A stretch of 64,000 bases of DNA from Streptomyces phaeolivaceus. GTDB taxonomy: Bacteria; Actinomycetota; Actinomycetes; Streptomycetales; Streptomycetaceae. Position numbers and translations under genes: made by a program. The DNA lies in contig NZ_CP045096.1 in assembly GCF_009184865.1 (NCBI RefSeq), positions 10,044,001 through 10,108,000 of the forward strand, given 5' to 3'. This document shows positions 51,624 through 60,017 of the stretch, piece by piece. How positions within the stretch are numbered: the stretch's first letter is position 1; each line of letters starts with the position of its first letter. Under the pieces are notes generated by a model. The model searched no databases, had not been told where the DNA came from, and worked only from the letters and a program-made list of their open reading frames with translations.

Positions 51624-53228
51624 CTACCGGCTCCGCTCGGACTCGCGCTGCTGGTAGTCGCGCGGAGACAGTCCGTGGAAGCGGGAGAAGGCGGCGCTGA
51701 ACGTGGGTAGGTGGGCGTACCCGATCCGGCGCGCGACGGCGCTGGGCGGGGCGCCCCCGGAGAGCAGGTCGCGAGCGATGCGCATGCGGGCGGCGTAGCG
51801 CCAGCGACCCAGTGTCATACCTGTCTCGTCACGGAAGGCACGGTGGATCTCAGCGTCGGCACCAACACCGTGCGTCCCGCCAGGCTCGCTGATGAGACGC
51901 AGGCACTCCATCGCGACGGCCCGCGCGCGCGGATGCGTGGGCATGGGCACCGACAGCGCTCGCTGCGCGGCAACCTGTTCCGCGAACAGGTCGAGGATGT
52001 GGCGGGGGTTGTGGTCGTCAGGACGCAGCCCGGACCGGGCGCTGATCGAGCAGAACATCAAGTAGTCGTCCCACGCGGGCGAGAACCGCACCTGCAGCGG
52101 CTCTGTCAGTTGGAGGTCGCCGGTGCTCGCGTTGCCCAGCGGCAGGGAGACGGAGTTCTCGCGGAGGCCGGTGACATGCTCCATTCCTGCGGGGATCCAG
52201 GTCGCCACCCCTCGCTCCCGCTCGTAGCGTCGGTCGCCGATGTCCAGGTATCCACTGCCTCGATACATCCAGCTGAGGACGTGGATGTCGTTGGTGTGCG
52301 ACGGCGTGCTGGCCGCGGGCAGCATCTCGGGCGCGGCGGGCGTGTCCGTCCTGCGCATCATCCGGATCAGGTCGTCGGTCTGCCGTGCCGCCGCTGCCCG
52401 TTGCGTCAGCCCGCCGGCGCCGGGTCGGGCGGAGAGCTCCCGTCCGAACTCGTGAGGGGTGAGGCCGAACCGTCTCTTGAAGGCCCGCGTGAGGCCGTTG
52501 CGGCTGGCGAAGCCCACGCGAGCGGCCACCTGGTCCACGTCGTAACCGGCGGTGAGGAACTCCACGGCGGCGCCGAGTCGGCAGAGCAGCCGCCACTGCT
52601 CGAACGTGAGCCCGGTGTCGGCGAGGAAGTCACGGCGAAGGGTGCGCGCGCTGGAGAGCACCCGCGCGGCCCATTGCTCGACCGTGAGGTCGAGCGCGGG
52701 GTCGCGAAGCAGTTCCTCGGCGACTGCTCTGGCTCCGAGGGCTCGCGGCATCGCCGGCGGGGCGACCCCCTCTGAATCAGGACTTCGGCCGACCTCGACG
52801 GGTGCCGGCGAGCGCGAGTCAGGACGCCGAAGGAGCTCCTCGATCGCCTCGGGGGAGTATCCGCTGCGGCTGAAGGGAGTGACCTGCAGGTTGAAGAGCT
52901 GGATCAACCAGTCCTGCCAGCCACGGGGAACGTCGAACCGCGTCAGTTCCGACGGCCCCCAAGCGCCGACGTCGGCGTGGGGCCTCAGCGGAAAGGCGAC
53001 GGTGCCTGGCTCAGTGATGATCGCCCGCTCCGACCGGCCGTCTGCGGGAATCCAGGCACCTTCGCCGGCCTTGAGGCGGAGCACCGGCCCGCCGTCGACG
53101 CGCACCCGCGCCACGCCCGTGCGAACCCAGAGCAGCAGCGGTCGAACGGGCGCATCCGCCGGACCCAACCGCGCGCTCGGAATCGGCGGCGGTTCGCCGG
53201 CGCCTGCGGCGAACGAGGAGGGAGCCAT
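51624..53228 (-). CDS. Tandem-duplicated AraC-family regulator (two cupin + HTH units)
   Basis: A protein of about 534 residues that is a fused pair of AraC regulators. Unit 1 has a cupin sensor (LRLKAGEGAWIPADGRSERAI) and an HTH_AraC region (TVEQWAARVLSSARTLRRDF, VDQVAARVGFASRNGLTRAFKRRFGLTPHEF). After an arginine-rich linker, unit 2 repeats the plan with cupin RRYERERGVATWIPAGMEHVTGL and HTH ARDLLSGGAPPSAVARRIGYAHLPTFSAAFSRFHGLSPRDY. One polypeptide thus carries two sensors and four HTH motifs, like a covalent dimer. It is divergent from the siderophore uptake operon and so is its likely regulator. ATG 53228 is four bases after AGGA, better placed than the upstream GTG. Confidence 0.88.
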   Translation of the reverse strand: MAPSSFAAGAGEPPPIPSARLGPADAPVRPLLLWVRTGVARVRVDGGPVLRLKAGEGAWIPADGRSERAIITEPGTVAFPLRPHADVGAWGPSELTRFDVPRGWQDWLIQLFNLQVTPFSRSGYSPEAIEELLRRPDSRSPAPVEVGRSPDSEGVAPPAMPRALGARAVAEELLRDPALDLTVEQWAARVLSSARTLRRDFLADTGLTFEQWRLLCRLGAAVEFLTAGYDVDQVAARVGFASRNGLTRAFKRRFGLTPHEFGRELSARPGAGGLTQRAAAARQTDDLIRMMRRTDTPAAPEMLPAASTPSHTNDIHVLSWMYRGSGYLDIGDRRYERERGVATWIPAGMEHVTGLRENSVSLPLGNASTGDLQLTEPLQVRFSPAWDDYLMFCSISARSGLRPDDHNPRHILDLFAEQVAAQRALSVPMPTHPRARAVAMECLRLISEPGGTHGVGADAEIHRAFRDETGMTLGRWRYAARMRIARDLLSGGAPPSAVARRIGYAHLPTFSAAFSRFHGLSPRDYQQRESERSR

Positions 53229-53269
53229 CACGTCCTAACCCTATGGCAGTTTGCGCACACCATTGAGGG

Positions 53270-53288
53270 TAAGGTTTGCCTAACTTTA
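53270..53288 (+). promoter_or_regulatory. Iron box (DmdR/IdeR-like operator)
   Basis: TAAGGTTTGCCTAACTTTA matches the DmdR/IdeR consensus TTAGGTTAGGCTAACCTAA at 14 of 19 positions and lies between the divergent AraC gene and the siderophore uptake operon. It would repress uptake when iron is sufficient. Confidence 0.75.
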
Positions 53289-53358
53289 GCAGTGCGCGCC
53301 CTCCCTATGCCGGTGTGCGACTCCTGCCTGCGCAGCGACCGGAAAGGCCAGTTCCCGC

Positions 53359-55215
53359 ATGCCCAAGACCTCGCGCCGACTCACCGTACGCCGGCCGACC
53401 CTGCGTGAGGCCGAGGTGGTCAGGACCGTCGACATCACCCCGGGAATGCGTCGGGTCACGCTGAGCGGCCGACAGTTGCGTGCGTTCACCGCCGCGGACG
53501 GCTTCGCGCGGCCGGCCTTCGAGTCCCCGGGCTTCGACGACGACCTCACGTTCTACTTCCCGTACCCGGGCCGGCGCGATCCGGTGCTCCCGGTCCAGGG
53601 CGAGGCCAAGTTGATCGTGCCCAAGGGGCCTCGACCGCTGTCGAGGGCCTACACGGTCCGCCGGTGGGACCCCGAGGCCGGCGAGCTGGATGTGGACTTC
53701 GTCAAGCACGGGGTGGGCGCGGGAACGACGTGGGCCTCTCGCACGAAGCCGGGTGACCGGATCCACCTCAGCGGCCCGAGCACGTCCAAGGCGTTCCCGG
53801 TCGGCGCCGACTGGTTGCTCGTGGCGGGCGACGACACCGCGCTCCCCGCGATCGGCCGCCTGCTCGACGAGCTCCCGCCCGACACCCGTGCGCGGGTGTT
53901 CATCGAGGTCGCCGAGGACGCCCATCGCCAGGAGCTGCGCGAGCTGCCCGGGGTCGATGTGACGTGGCTGGTCCGCCACGGCGCGACGGACGGGACCGTG
54001 TCGCTGCTCACCGAGACGGTCCGCGGTGCCGAGTGGTGGTCGGGCCAGGTGTTCGTGTGGCTGGCCGGTGAGCACAAGGCCGTCCGGGACATCCGCCGGC
54101 ACCTGGTCGAGGACCGTGGCGTGCCCAAGGAGGACATCGACTTCGCCGGCTACTGGCGTCGCTCCGAGGTCGCCGCTCTGGAGTCCGACGGGGCGGTGCC
54201 CGACCCGGAGAGGACGGTCACCCCGTTCCAGAAGCTCCACGACCTGACCGAGCTCGTCGCGCCCATCGCGATCCGCACCGCCGTCGAGCTGGGCGTTCCC
54301 GATCTGCTCTCCCGCGGCGTGACCGGCGTGACCGAGCTGGCCGCCAAGGTCGGCGCCGACGAGCGCGCGCTGGGCAAGCTGCTGCGTTATCTGCACACCC
54401 TGGACGTGGTGACCGAGACGGAACCGGGTCACTACGCGCTGACGCCGGTCGGCGACGTCCTCACTCTCGAGTTCATCGCCGACCGGCTGCACTCCGCCGG
54501 GGTGGTCGGTCGCGAGATGCTCGGGATCCACGGCCTCACGGAGTCGGTCCGCACCGGCCGGCCCGCCTATGCCTCGGTCACCGGCCGGACCTTCGCCGAC
54601 GTGCGAGCCGAGCAGGACTACGAGGACCGTCACCTGGAGCGCCTGGCGAGGTTCCAGCCCGCACTGGCCGAACCGATCGCCCACTCCGGCCTGCTCGCCG
54701 GAGTCCGGCACCTGGTGCTCCACTCCGGTGGCGCCGGCGCCCACGCCCGTGAGTACGTCGCCGCCCACGAAAGCCTGCGCGTGACGATCTGCGCCCTGCC
54801 CGCCCAGGCCGACTGGCTGCGCCGCGACCTGCCCGCCACGATTCCCGACGAGCGGCAACGCGCGCGGGTCGGCGTGCTGGAGCAGTCCGTCTTCGAGCCC
54901 GGCCCGGCGGCCGACGCCGTACTGGTCAGCCGCGCCTTCAAGACCCTGCCCGACGCCGACGCCGCCCACGCACTGCGCCGGGCGGCGGAGAACCTTGTCC
55001 CCGGTGGACGGGTGCTGCTGATCGAGGAGGTCTTCGACACCGATGAGCTCGACGAGCACGACGGCGAGGCAGACCTGATCGGCCTGGTCTGCCACGGCTC
55101 CGGCCTGCGCACCCCGGCGGAGCTGGACGCCGTCATCGCCCGCGCCGGCCTCACGCGCAGGGCGGCGCACACCGTCGGCCTGGGCGCCACCGTCCATGAG
55201 CTCCACCGTCTATGA
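53359..55215 (+). CDS. Siderophore-interacting protein fused to a methyltransferase-like domain
   Basis: A 618-residue fusion. Residues 1 to about 270 are a SIP/ViuB-type flavin ferric-siderophore reductase: FAD contact RAYTVRRWD, then HLSGPSTSKAFPVGADWLLVAGDDTALPAIGRLLDEL and VWLAGEHKAVRDIRRHLVEDRGV, ending GYWRRSE. From about 295 a plant-type O-methyltransferase arrangement starts: winged helix LVAPIAIRTAVELGVPDLL, HYALTPVGDVL, then a Rossmann-like part. Its SAM motif I is degenerate (HLVLHSGGAGAHA instead of DVGGGxG), so methyl transfer is doubtful. It leads the uptake operon downstream of the iron box, so reductive release of iron in the cytoplasm is the likely core job; the added domain may bind a catechol-type siderophore. 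Confidence 0.87.
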   Translation: MPKTSRRLTVRRPTLREAEVVRTVDITPGMRRVTLSGRQLRAFTAADGFARPAFESPGFDDDLTFYFPYPGRRDPVLPVQGEAKLIVPKGPRPLSRAYTVRRWDPEAGELDVDFVKHGVGAGTTWASRTKPGDRIHLSGPSTSKAFPVGADWLLVAGDDTALPAIGRLLDELPPDTRARVFIEVAEDAHRQELRELPGVDVTWLVRHGATDGTVSLLTETVRGAEWWSGQVFVWLAGEHKAVRDIRRHLVEDRGVPKEDIDFAGYWRRSEVAALESDGAVPDPERTVTPFQKLHDLTELVAPIAIRTAVELGVPDLLSRGVTGVTELAAKVGADERALGKLLRYLHTLDVVTETEPGHYALTPVGDVLTLEFIADRLHSAGVVGREMLGIHGLTESVRTGRPAYASVTGRTFADVRAEQDYEDRHLERLARFQPALAEPIAHSGLLAGVRHLVLHSGGAGAHAREYVAAHESLRVTICALPAQADWLRRDLPATIPDERQRARVGVLEQSVFEPGPAADAVLVSRAFKTLPDADAAHALRRAAENLVPGGRVLLIEEVFDTDELDEHDGEADLIGLVCHGSGLRTPAELDAVIARAGLTRRAAHTVGLGATVHELHRL

Positions 55216-55286
55216 GCTCCAACTTCCGTGAGCTCCACCGCTCCACCGCGACTGAACCCGTTCACCCCGAGAAGAAGAGAACGCCC

Positions 55287-56297
55287 ATGAGCAACACGTC
55301 CCTGATGAGACGCGGCGCAGCCCTTGCCGCCACGCTGCTGAGCGCGTCGCTCGTCCTCACCGCCTGCGGCGGTGACGGCGACGACACCGGAGACAAGGCT
55401 GCCGCGACCGGCGGCGACAAGGCCGCCGAGACCCGCAGCGTCAAGGCCGAGAACGGCACCGTCGAGATCCCCACCGACCCCAAGCGAATCGTCACGATCG
55501 GCAACACGAACCTCCCCTTCCTCGACCTGGGTGGCAAGCCGGTGGGTGTCACCGAGGTGTCCGAGTCCGAGCTCGACGTGCTGCCAAAGGACCAGAGGAC
55601 CGCGTACGACGCGGCCGAGGTCATCGGCGACAGCGGTGGCGAGGTGGACCTCGAGAAGCTCGCCGCTCTCAAGCCGGACCTCATCCTGGTCCAGTTCTCC
55701 TCGGACGACTGGGACAAGGTCGGCAAGCAGCTTGAGGCGGTCGCCCCGACCGTGTCCTGGAGCCTCGACACCGAGTGGAAGGCCTTCGCCGACGCGATCG
55801 CGGAGGCAGGCGACACCGCGGAAGCGCTCAAGCAGCAGAAGGCGGAGTTCAAGGAGAAGGTCACCAAGATCCAGGAGACCTACAGCAAGATCATCAAGGG
55901 CACCTCGTTCGTCGATGTCTCCCGCGGGGACTGGAGCGATCCCGGAACGTTCTACATCGCGGACATCGGCTGCTCCGAGATCGCCCGGGACGACATCGGC
56001 CTGGACCTCCCCCAGGCGGCCGAGGGCAAGGACCCCCTGGCCTACGAGTCCCTGCCGTTCGAGCAGATCGGTGAGCTGTCCAAGTACGACGTGGTCACCT
56101 ACCCCGTCGGCGAGGACGGCAAGCCGACAGAGCCCTTCAAGTCGGTGGTCGCGACCAACACCTGGAAGGCGCTGCCCGCCGTGAGTTCCGGTCGGGCGCT
56201 GGGGGTCTTCTGCCCCGGGAACAACTCCTACGGGCCCGTGAACCGGTACCTGGACTCGCTCGACAGCGCACTGGCGACCCTCCCCGGTAAGCAATGA
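55287..56297 (+). CDS. Iron-siderophore ABC transporter binding lipoprotein
   Basis: A 336-residue FepB/FhuD-like lipoprotein. The lipobox LTAC is near residue 26, after a hydrophobic leader. The mature part reads GTVEIPTDPKRIVTIGNTNLPFLDLGGKPVGV, LEKLAALKPDLILV and a C-terminal NRYLDSLDSALATLPGKQ. The ATG at 55287 follows a GAAGAAGAGA stretch; the longer frame from 55212 would bury the signal peptide. The stop overlaps the first permease start (ATGA). The siderophore is unknown. Confidence 0.9.
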   Translation: MSNTSLMRRGAALAATLLSASLVLTACGGDGDDTGDKAAATGGDKAAETRSVKAENGTVEIPTDPKRIVTIGNTNLPFLDLGGKPVGVTEVSESELDVLPKDQRTAYDAAEVIGDSGGEVDLEKLAALKPDLILVQFSSDDWDKVGKQLEAVAPTVSWSLDTEWKAFADAIAEAGDTAEALKQQKAEFKEKVTKIQETYSKIIKGTSFVDVSRGDWSDPGTFYIADIGCSEIARDDIGLDLPQAAEGKDPLAYESLPFEQIGELSKYDVVTYPVGEDGKPTEPFKSVVATNTWKALPAVSSGRALGVFCPGNNSYGPVNRYLDSLDSALATLPGKQ

Positions 56298-57337
56298 CGG
56301 CCCTCGCCCTTCGGCAGGACGGTCCGGGCACCAAGAAGGTGCCCGGACCGCGTCGTCGTCTGCTCGGCCTGGTCGTCGCGCTGGTGGTACTGGCGGTCCT
56401 GCTGGTGCTGAGTGTCATGATCGGATCGACGGCGATCCCGCCGTCGGTGGTGTGGGACGCGCTGTTCCACTCCTCGGCCCAGACCGACCAGTTCGCGATC
56501 CGTGACTTCCGGCTGCCGCGCACGATCGTGGGTCTGGTCGTCGGTGTTGCCCTCGGTCTGTCGGGTGCGTTGATCCAGGCGCTCACCCGTAATCCGCTGG
56601 CCGATCAGGGTGTCCTCGGTGTCGATGCCGGCGCTTCCTTCACGGTGACGGTCGCGGTGGGCCTGCTCGGTGTCGGCGATGTCCAGGGCTATATGTGGTT
56701 CGCGTTCGGGGGGGCGTTGATCGTCACGCTCCTGGTGCTCGCCCTCGGGTCGACGCGGCAGGGTTCCTCGCCGGTGGTCATGGTGCTCGCCGGGGTCTGC
56801 GTCGGCGCTGTGCTCGGCGGCGCCAGAGAGGCGCTCCAGTTGACCGACCCGGACGCCTTCGACGCGATGCGGAACTGGAACGCCGGGTCGATCGCGGGCC
56901 GCCCGCTGGACGTCGTGTGGCCGGTCGTGCCGTTCTTCGTGGTGGCGGTCGTGCTGGCCTTCGCGGTGTCGGGCTCGCTCAACGCTCTGGCGCTGGGCGA
57001 CGAGCTGGCGGTCGCCCAGGGGGTCCGGCTGGCACGTACCCGGGTGCTCGCGGTGATCGCGCTCACCCTCCTCGCCGGCGGCGCCACCGCGATCGCCGGA
57101 CCCATCGGATTCGTCGGCCTCATGGTGCCGCACGTGGCCCGTTGGATCGTCGGCCCGGACCAGCGCTGGATCTTCGCCTACAGCATCCTCCTCGCCCCGA
57201 GCCTGCTGCTGTTCTCCGACATCCTCGGCCGCGTCGTGATGAGACCCGGCGAGATCCCCGTCGGTATCGTCACCGCCTTCGTCGGCGCCCCCGTTCTCGT
57301 CGCGCTGGCGCGGCGGAAGAAATCGAGCGGACTATGA
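56294..57337 (+). CDS. Iron-siderophore ABC permease 1 (FecCD type)
   Basis: A 347-residue membrane protein with about nine to ten helices. Family segments: RLPRTIVGLVVGVALGLSGALIQALTRNPLADQGVLGVDAGAS, NWNAGSIAGRPL and GPIGFVGLMVPHVARWIVGPD. It pairs with the next permease as a heterodimer. It is coupled by ATGA overlaps on both sides. Confidence 0.93.
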   Translation: MTALALRQDGPGTKKVPGPRRRLLGLVVALVVLAVLLVLSVMIGSTAIPPSVVWDALFHSSAQTDQFAIRDFRLPRTIVGLVVGVALGLSGALIQALTRNPLADQGVLGVDAGASFTVTVAVGLLGVGDVQGYMWFAFGGALIVTLLVLALGSTRQGSSPVVMVLAGVCVGAVLGGAREALQLTDPDAFDAMRNWNAGSIAGRPLDVVWPVVPFFVVAVVLAFAVSGSLNALALGDELAVAQGVRLARTRVLAVIALTLLAGGATAIAGPIGFVGLMVPHVARWIVGPDQRWIFAYSILLAPSLLLFSDILGRVVMRPGEIPVGIVTAFVGAPVLVALARRKKSSGL

Positions 57338-58392
57338 ACACGCACATTCCGCCGGTGGACCTCGGCCGGCGGGTGCTGGTGCTGCGGCACCGGCGGATCG
57401 CGATACTGCTGCGGTGGCGCTCGGTCGTCGTCTGCGCGGTGCTCGCGGTCGCGATCGCCGTTACGGCGGTGCTCGCGCTGATGACCGGCTCGTACACGCT
57501 GGGCCCCGGGCAGGTGCTCTCCGCACTGACCGGCGGGGAGAGCGGCATCGTCCACGACATCGTGGTCGAGTGGCGGCTGCCCCGGGTGGCCGCGGCGGTG
57601 ATGTTCGGCGCGGCCCTGGGGGTGAGCGGGGCGGTCTTCCAGTCACTGCTGCGCAACCCTCTCGCCGACCCCGGCATCATCGGGCTCTCCGAAGGCTCCT
57701 ACACCGGCGCGCTGATCGTGATCCTGGTCGTCAACGGCACCTATGTGCAGCTGGTCGGCGGGGCGCTGCTGGGCGGGGCGGCCACCGCGGTGGCCGTGTA
57801 CCTCCTCGCCCACCGGCGAGGGGTGCAGGGGTTCCGGCTGATCATCGTCGGTATCGGCGTCTCGGCGATGCTCGCGTCGCTCAACACCTGGCTGATCCTG
57901 AAGGCCGATCTGGACCAGGCGATGTCCGCGGCGGCGTGGCGTGCCGGGTCGTTGAACGGTGTGTCGTGGGACCGGGTCGTGGTCGGTGGTGCCTGTATCG
58001 CCGTACTCCTGCTGGTGGCCGGGGTGTTGAGCCGACCGATGCGGCAGTTGGAGCTGGGTGACGAGGCGGCGGCTTCGCAGGGGGTGCGGGTCTCGCCGGT
58101 ACGCCTCGGCCTGATCCTGGTGGGAGTGGCGTTGACGGCGACGGTGACGGCCGCGTCGGGGCCGATCGCGTTCATCTCCCTGGTCGCCCCGCAGATCGGA
58201 CGCCGGCTCGCGCGCACCGCCGGGATCACTCTCGCCCCCGCCGCCTTCGTCGGGGCGCTGTTGTGTCTGGTGTCGGACTATGTCGCCCAGCACGTCGCGC
58301 CCACGCCGTTGCCGGTCGGCATCATCACTGTCGTGCTCGGTGGCGGCTACCTCGGATACCTGCTGTTCACCGAAGCCAGGAGACGCCTGTGA
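57334..58392 (+). CDS. Iron-siderophore ABC permease 2 (FecCD type)
   Basis: A 352-residue permease of the same class: [57 protein letters not shown] and [22 protein letters not shown]. It overlaps the first permease gene by four bases and its own stop overlaps the GTG start of the ATPase gene (GTGA). It is the last complete gene of the operon. Confidence 0.93.
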   Translation: MNTHIPPVDLGRRVLVLRHRRIAILLRWRSVVVCAVLAVAIAVTAVLALMTGSYTLGPGQVLSALTGGESGIVHDIVVEWRLPRVAAAVMFGAALGVSGAVFQSLLRNPLADPGIIGLSEGSYTGALIVILVVNGTYVQLVGGALLGGAATAVAVYLLAHRRGVQGFRLIIVGIGVSAMLASLNTWLILKADLDQAMSAAAWRAGSLNGVSWDRVVVGGACIAVLLLVAGVLSRPMRQLELGDEAAASQGVRVSPVRLGLILVGVALTATVTAASGPIAFISLVAPQIGRRLARTAGITLAPAAFVGALLCLVSDYVAQHVAPTPLPVGIITVVLGGGYLGYLLFTEARRRL

Positions 58393-58570
58393 GCGCGACC
58401 CCGTCCGGCGCCGCGCGGCTGTGTGTGGAGGCGGCGACGATCGGCTACGACGGGCGGGTCATCTCCGAGGATCTCTCGGTGGCGATCCCCGACGGGTCGT
58501 TCACGGTCATCGTCGGCCCGAACGCGTGCGGCAAGTCCACGCTGCTGCGCAGCCTGTCCCGGCTGCGGCA
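58389..58570 (+). pseudogene. Iron-siderophore ABC ATPase, truncated after Walker A
   Basis: From GTG 58389 the frame reads [50 protein letters not shown], a FecE/FepC-type ATPase start with intact Walker A near residue 40. It then loses all family resemblance at about 58568, where a different gene begins in another frame. The signature motif, Walker B and switch His are missing. The uptake operon therefore lacks its own ATPase; an orphan ATPase elsewhere would be needed for function. Confidence 0.85.
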
Positions 58571-59898
58571 AGGACCGCCTGGCAGGGCACTTCGTCCACG
58601 CCCGCAACCCGGTCGGCCGCTACCAGCGCGAGGGCGGCGACCACCGCGTCGAAATCCGCTCCGTGGGGGAGTGGTTCGACCTGGCGGACGGCGACGACCC
58701 CGCCATGGTCAGCGACGCCTTCCTGCTCCTGTGGCAGGAACTGCGCCGCCGCTGGCCCGACGCCGTGATCATGGGCTCGCCCTCACAGACCGGCCGTGAC
58801 CTGTGGACCCGCACCATCCCCCAGCGCGGAAAGTACGCCGACGGCTATCCCGTGCTGTCGGAAGAACTGCGCGGCCTGCTGCACGCCACCGCGGGCCAGG
58901 GCCGCAACGAGCTCATCACTCCGCCCCACGTGCCCGGGCAACTGCCCCAACTCGTCGAATACGACCGCACCTTCGCCTACGCCAAACACACCTGGAAGTC
59001 GCCCGTCGGCACACCCCGCCGCATCACCAGCCGCACCTTCGCCTCCTGGACGACGCAGGAACAGACCAACGCCCTCTACGGCTGCGGCCACTGGCACGTA
59101 CGGGTCACCGTCCCCGACGGCTGGAACCACGTCGGAATCCTGCCCGCCCCCGCCCCCGGAGAGCGCGCCTGGCACTACCCGAGCGCACCGGGCAGCACCT
59201 TCACCACCTGGGCCGGCGGACCCGAGATCCACACGGCACTCAACAACCCGATCCAGCCCTGGAAGATCGAGATCATCGACGGGATCCTCTGGGAAGCAGA
59301 CAAACCCCTTGCCGACTGGGCCAAGAAACTCAAAGACACCTGGACCAACCTCTCCGCCCAGGCCCACTACCAGGGCGATGAACGCCAGGCCCGCGCCGCT
59401 CACCTGGCCTCGCGCGCCGTGCGCGCCATCCTGCTGTACGGCATCGGCTCGTTCGCCCAGCGCCCCCGCATGGTCACCGGCAGCACGCCCCGCACCCTGG
59501 AACGGGATATACCGCCGGACGCGGAAATCATCGGCTTCGACGACGAGCTGATCACCTGGCAGCGGGCCACCGGGTTCGCCCGTGATCCCAACGCCCACCC
59601 CGAATGGGCCGCGACCATCTGGTCCGGCGCCCGTGCCGCCCTGCTGAGCCAGTACCACCGAGACGACGACGCCTACGCCGGAGCCCTGCACACACCCGCC
59701 GGCACTGTCGTCGCCTTCCGCACCGACGCCCTATACCTCACCGAACCCCAGAACTGGCCCCACCACCATCAGCCCGGCGACTACCTCCTGCGCGGCCACC
59801 TCACCGGCCCCCTGGCCGCCCCCACCACCGAGGAAGAACTCCTCACCCTGCGGGACACTGGACGAGCCGCCCTCACCTCCGCCGGGCAGGAGACCTGA
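58571..59898 (+). CDS. Family-B-DNA-polymerase-like protein of a mobile element, 5'-truncated
   Basis: An open frame of about 440 residues starting abruptly at the junction with the cut ATPase gene; no native start is visible. I read weak family-B polymerase motifs in order: an exonuclease-like start ([14 protein letters not shown]), palm motif A-like [15 protein letters not shown], motif B-like [15 protein letters not shown] and motif C-like [17 protein letters not shown]. Motif C would normally be YxDTDS, so only part of the catalytic site is kept. This is pattern reading, not a confirmed assignment; alternatively it is an uncharacterised actinomycete element protein. The frame ends one base into a small downstream gene (TGATG). 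Codon bias is normal. Confidence 0.55.
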
Positions 59899-60017
59899 TG
59901 CCGCCCCGCGCCCGCCGCCGCCCCAGCAGCCAGGCCGAGCTGAACGAAGCCGCGCAACTCGCCGACCGGCTCCAACAAGCCGGCTACACCAAACGCGACA
60001 TCGCATCGGGTCTGTAA
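59898..60017 (+). CDS. Small element protein, 3' end cut by IS256 insertion
   Basis: ATG overlaps the stop of the polymerase-like gene (TGATG). The 39 residues read [39 protein letters not shown] and end at a stop inside the left end of the IS element. The AQLADRLQQAGYTKRDIA part looks like the first helices of an HTH protein, such as an XRE-like regulator, but the recognition helix is lost. The remainder is not found on the far side of the element. Confidence 0.5.
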   Translation: MPPRARRRPSSQAELNEAAQLADRLQQAGYTKRDIASGL

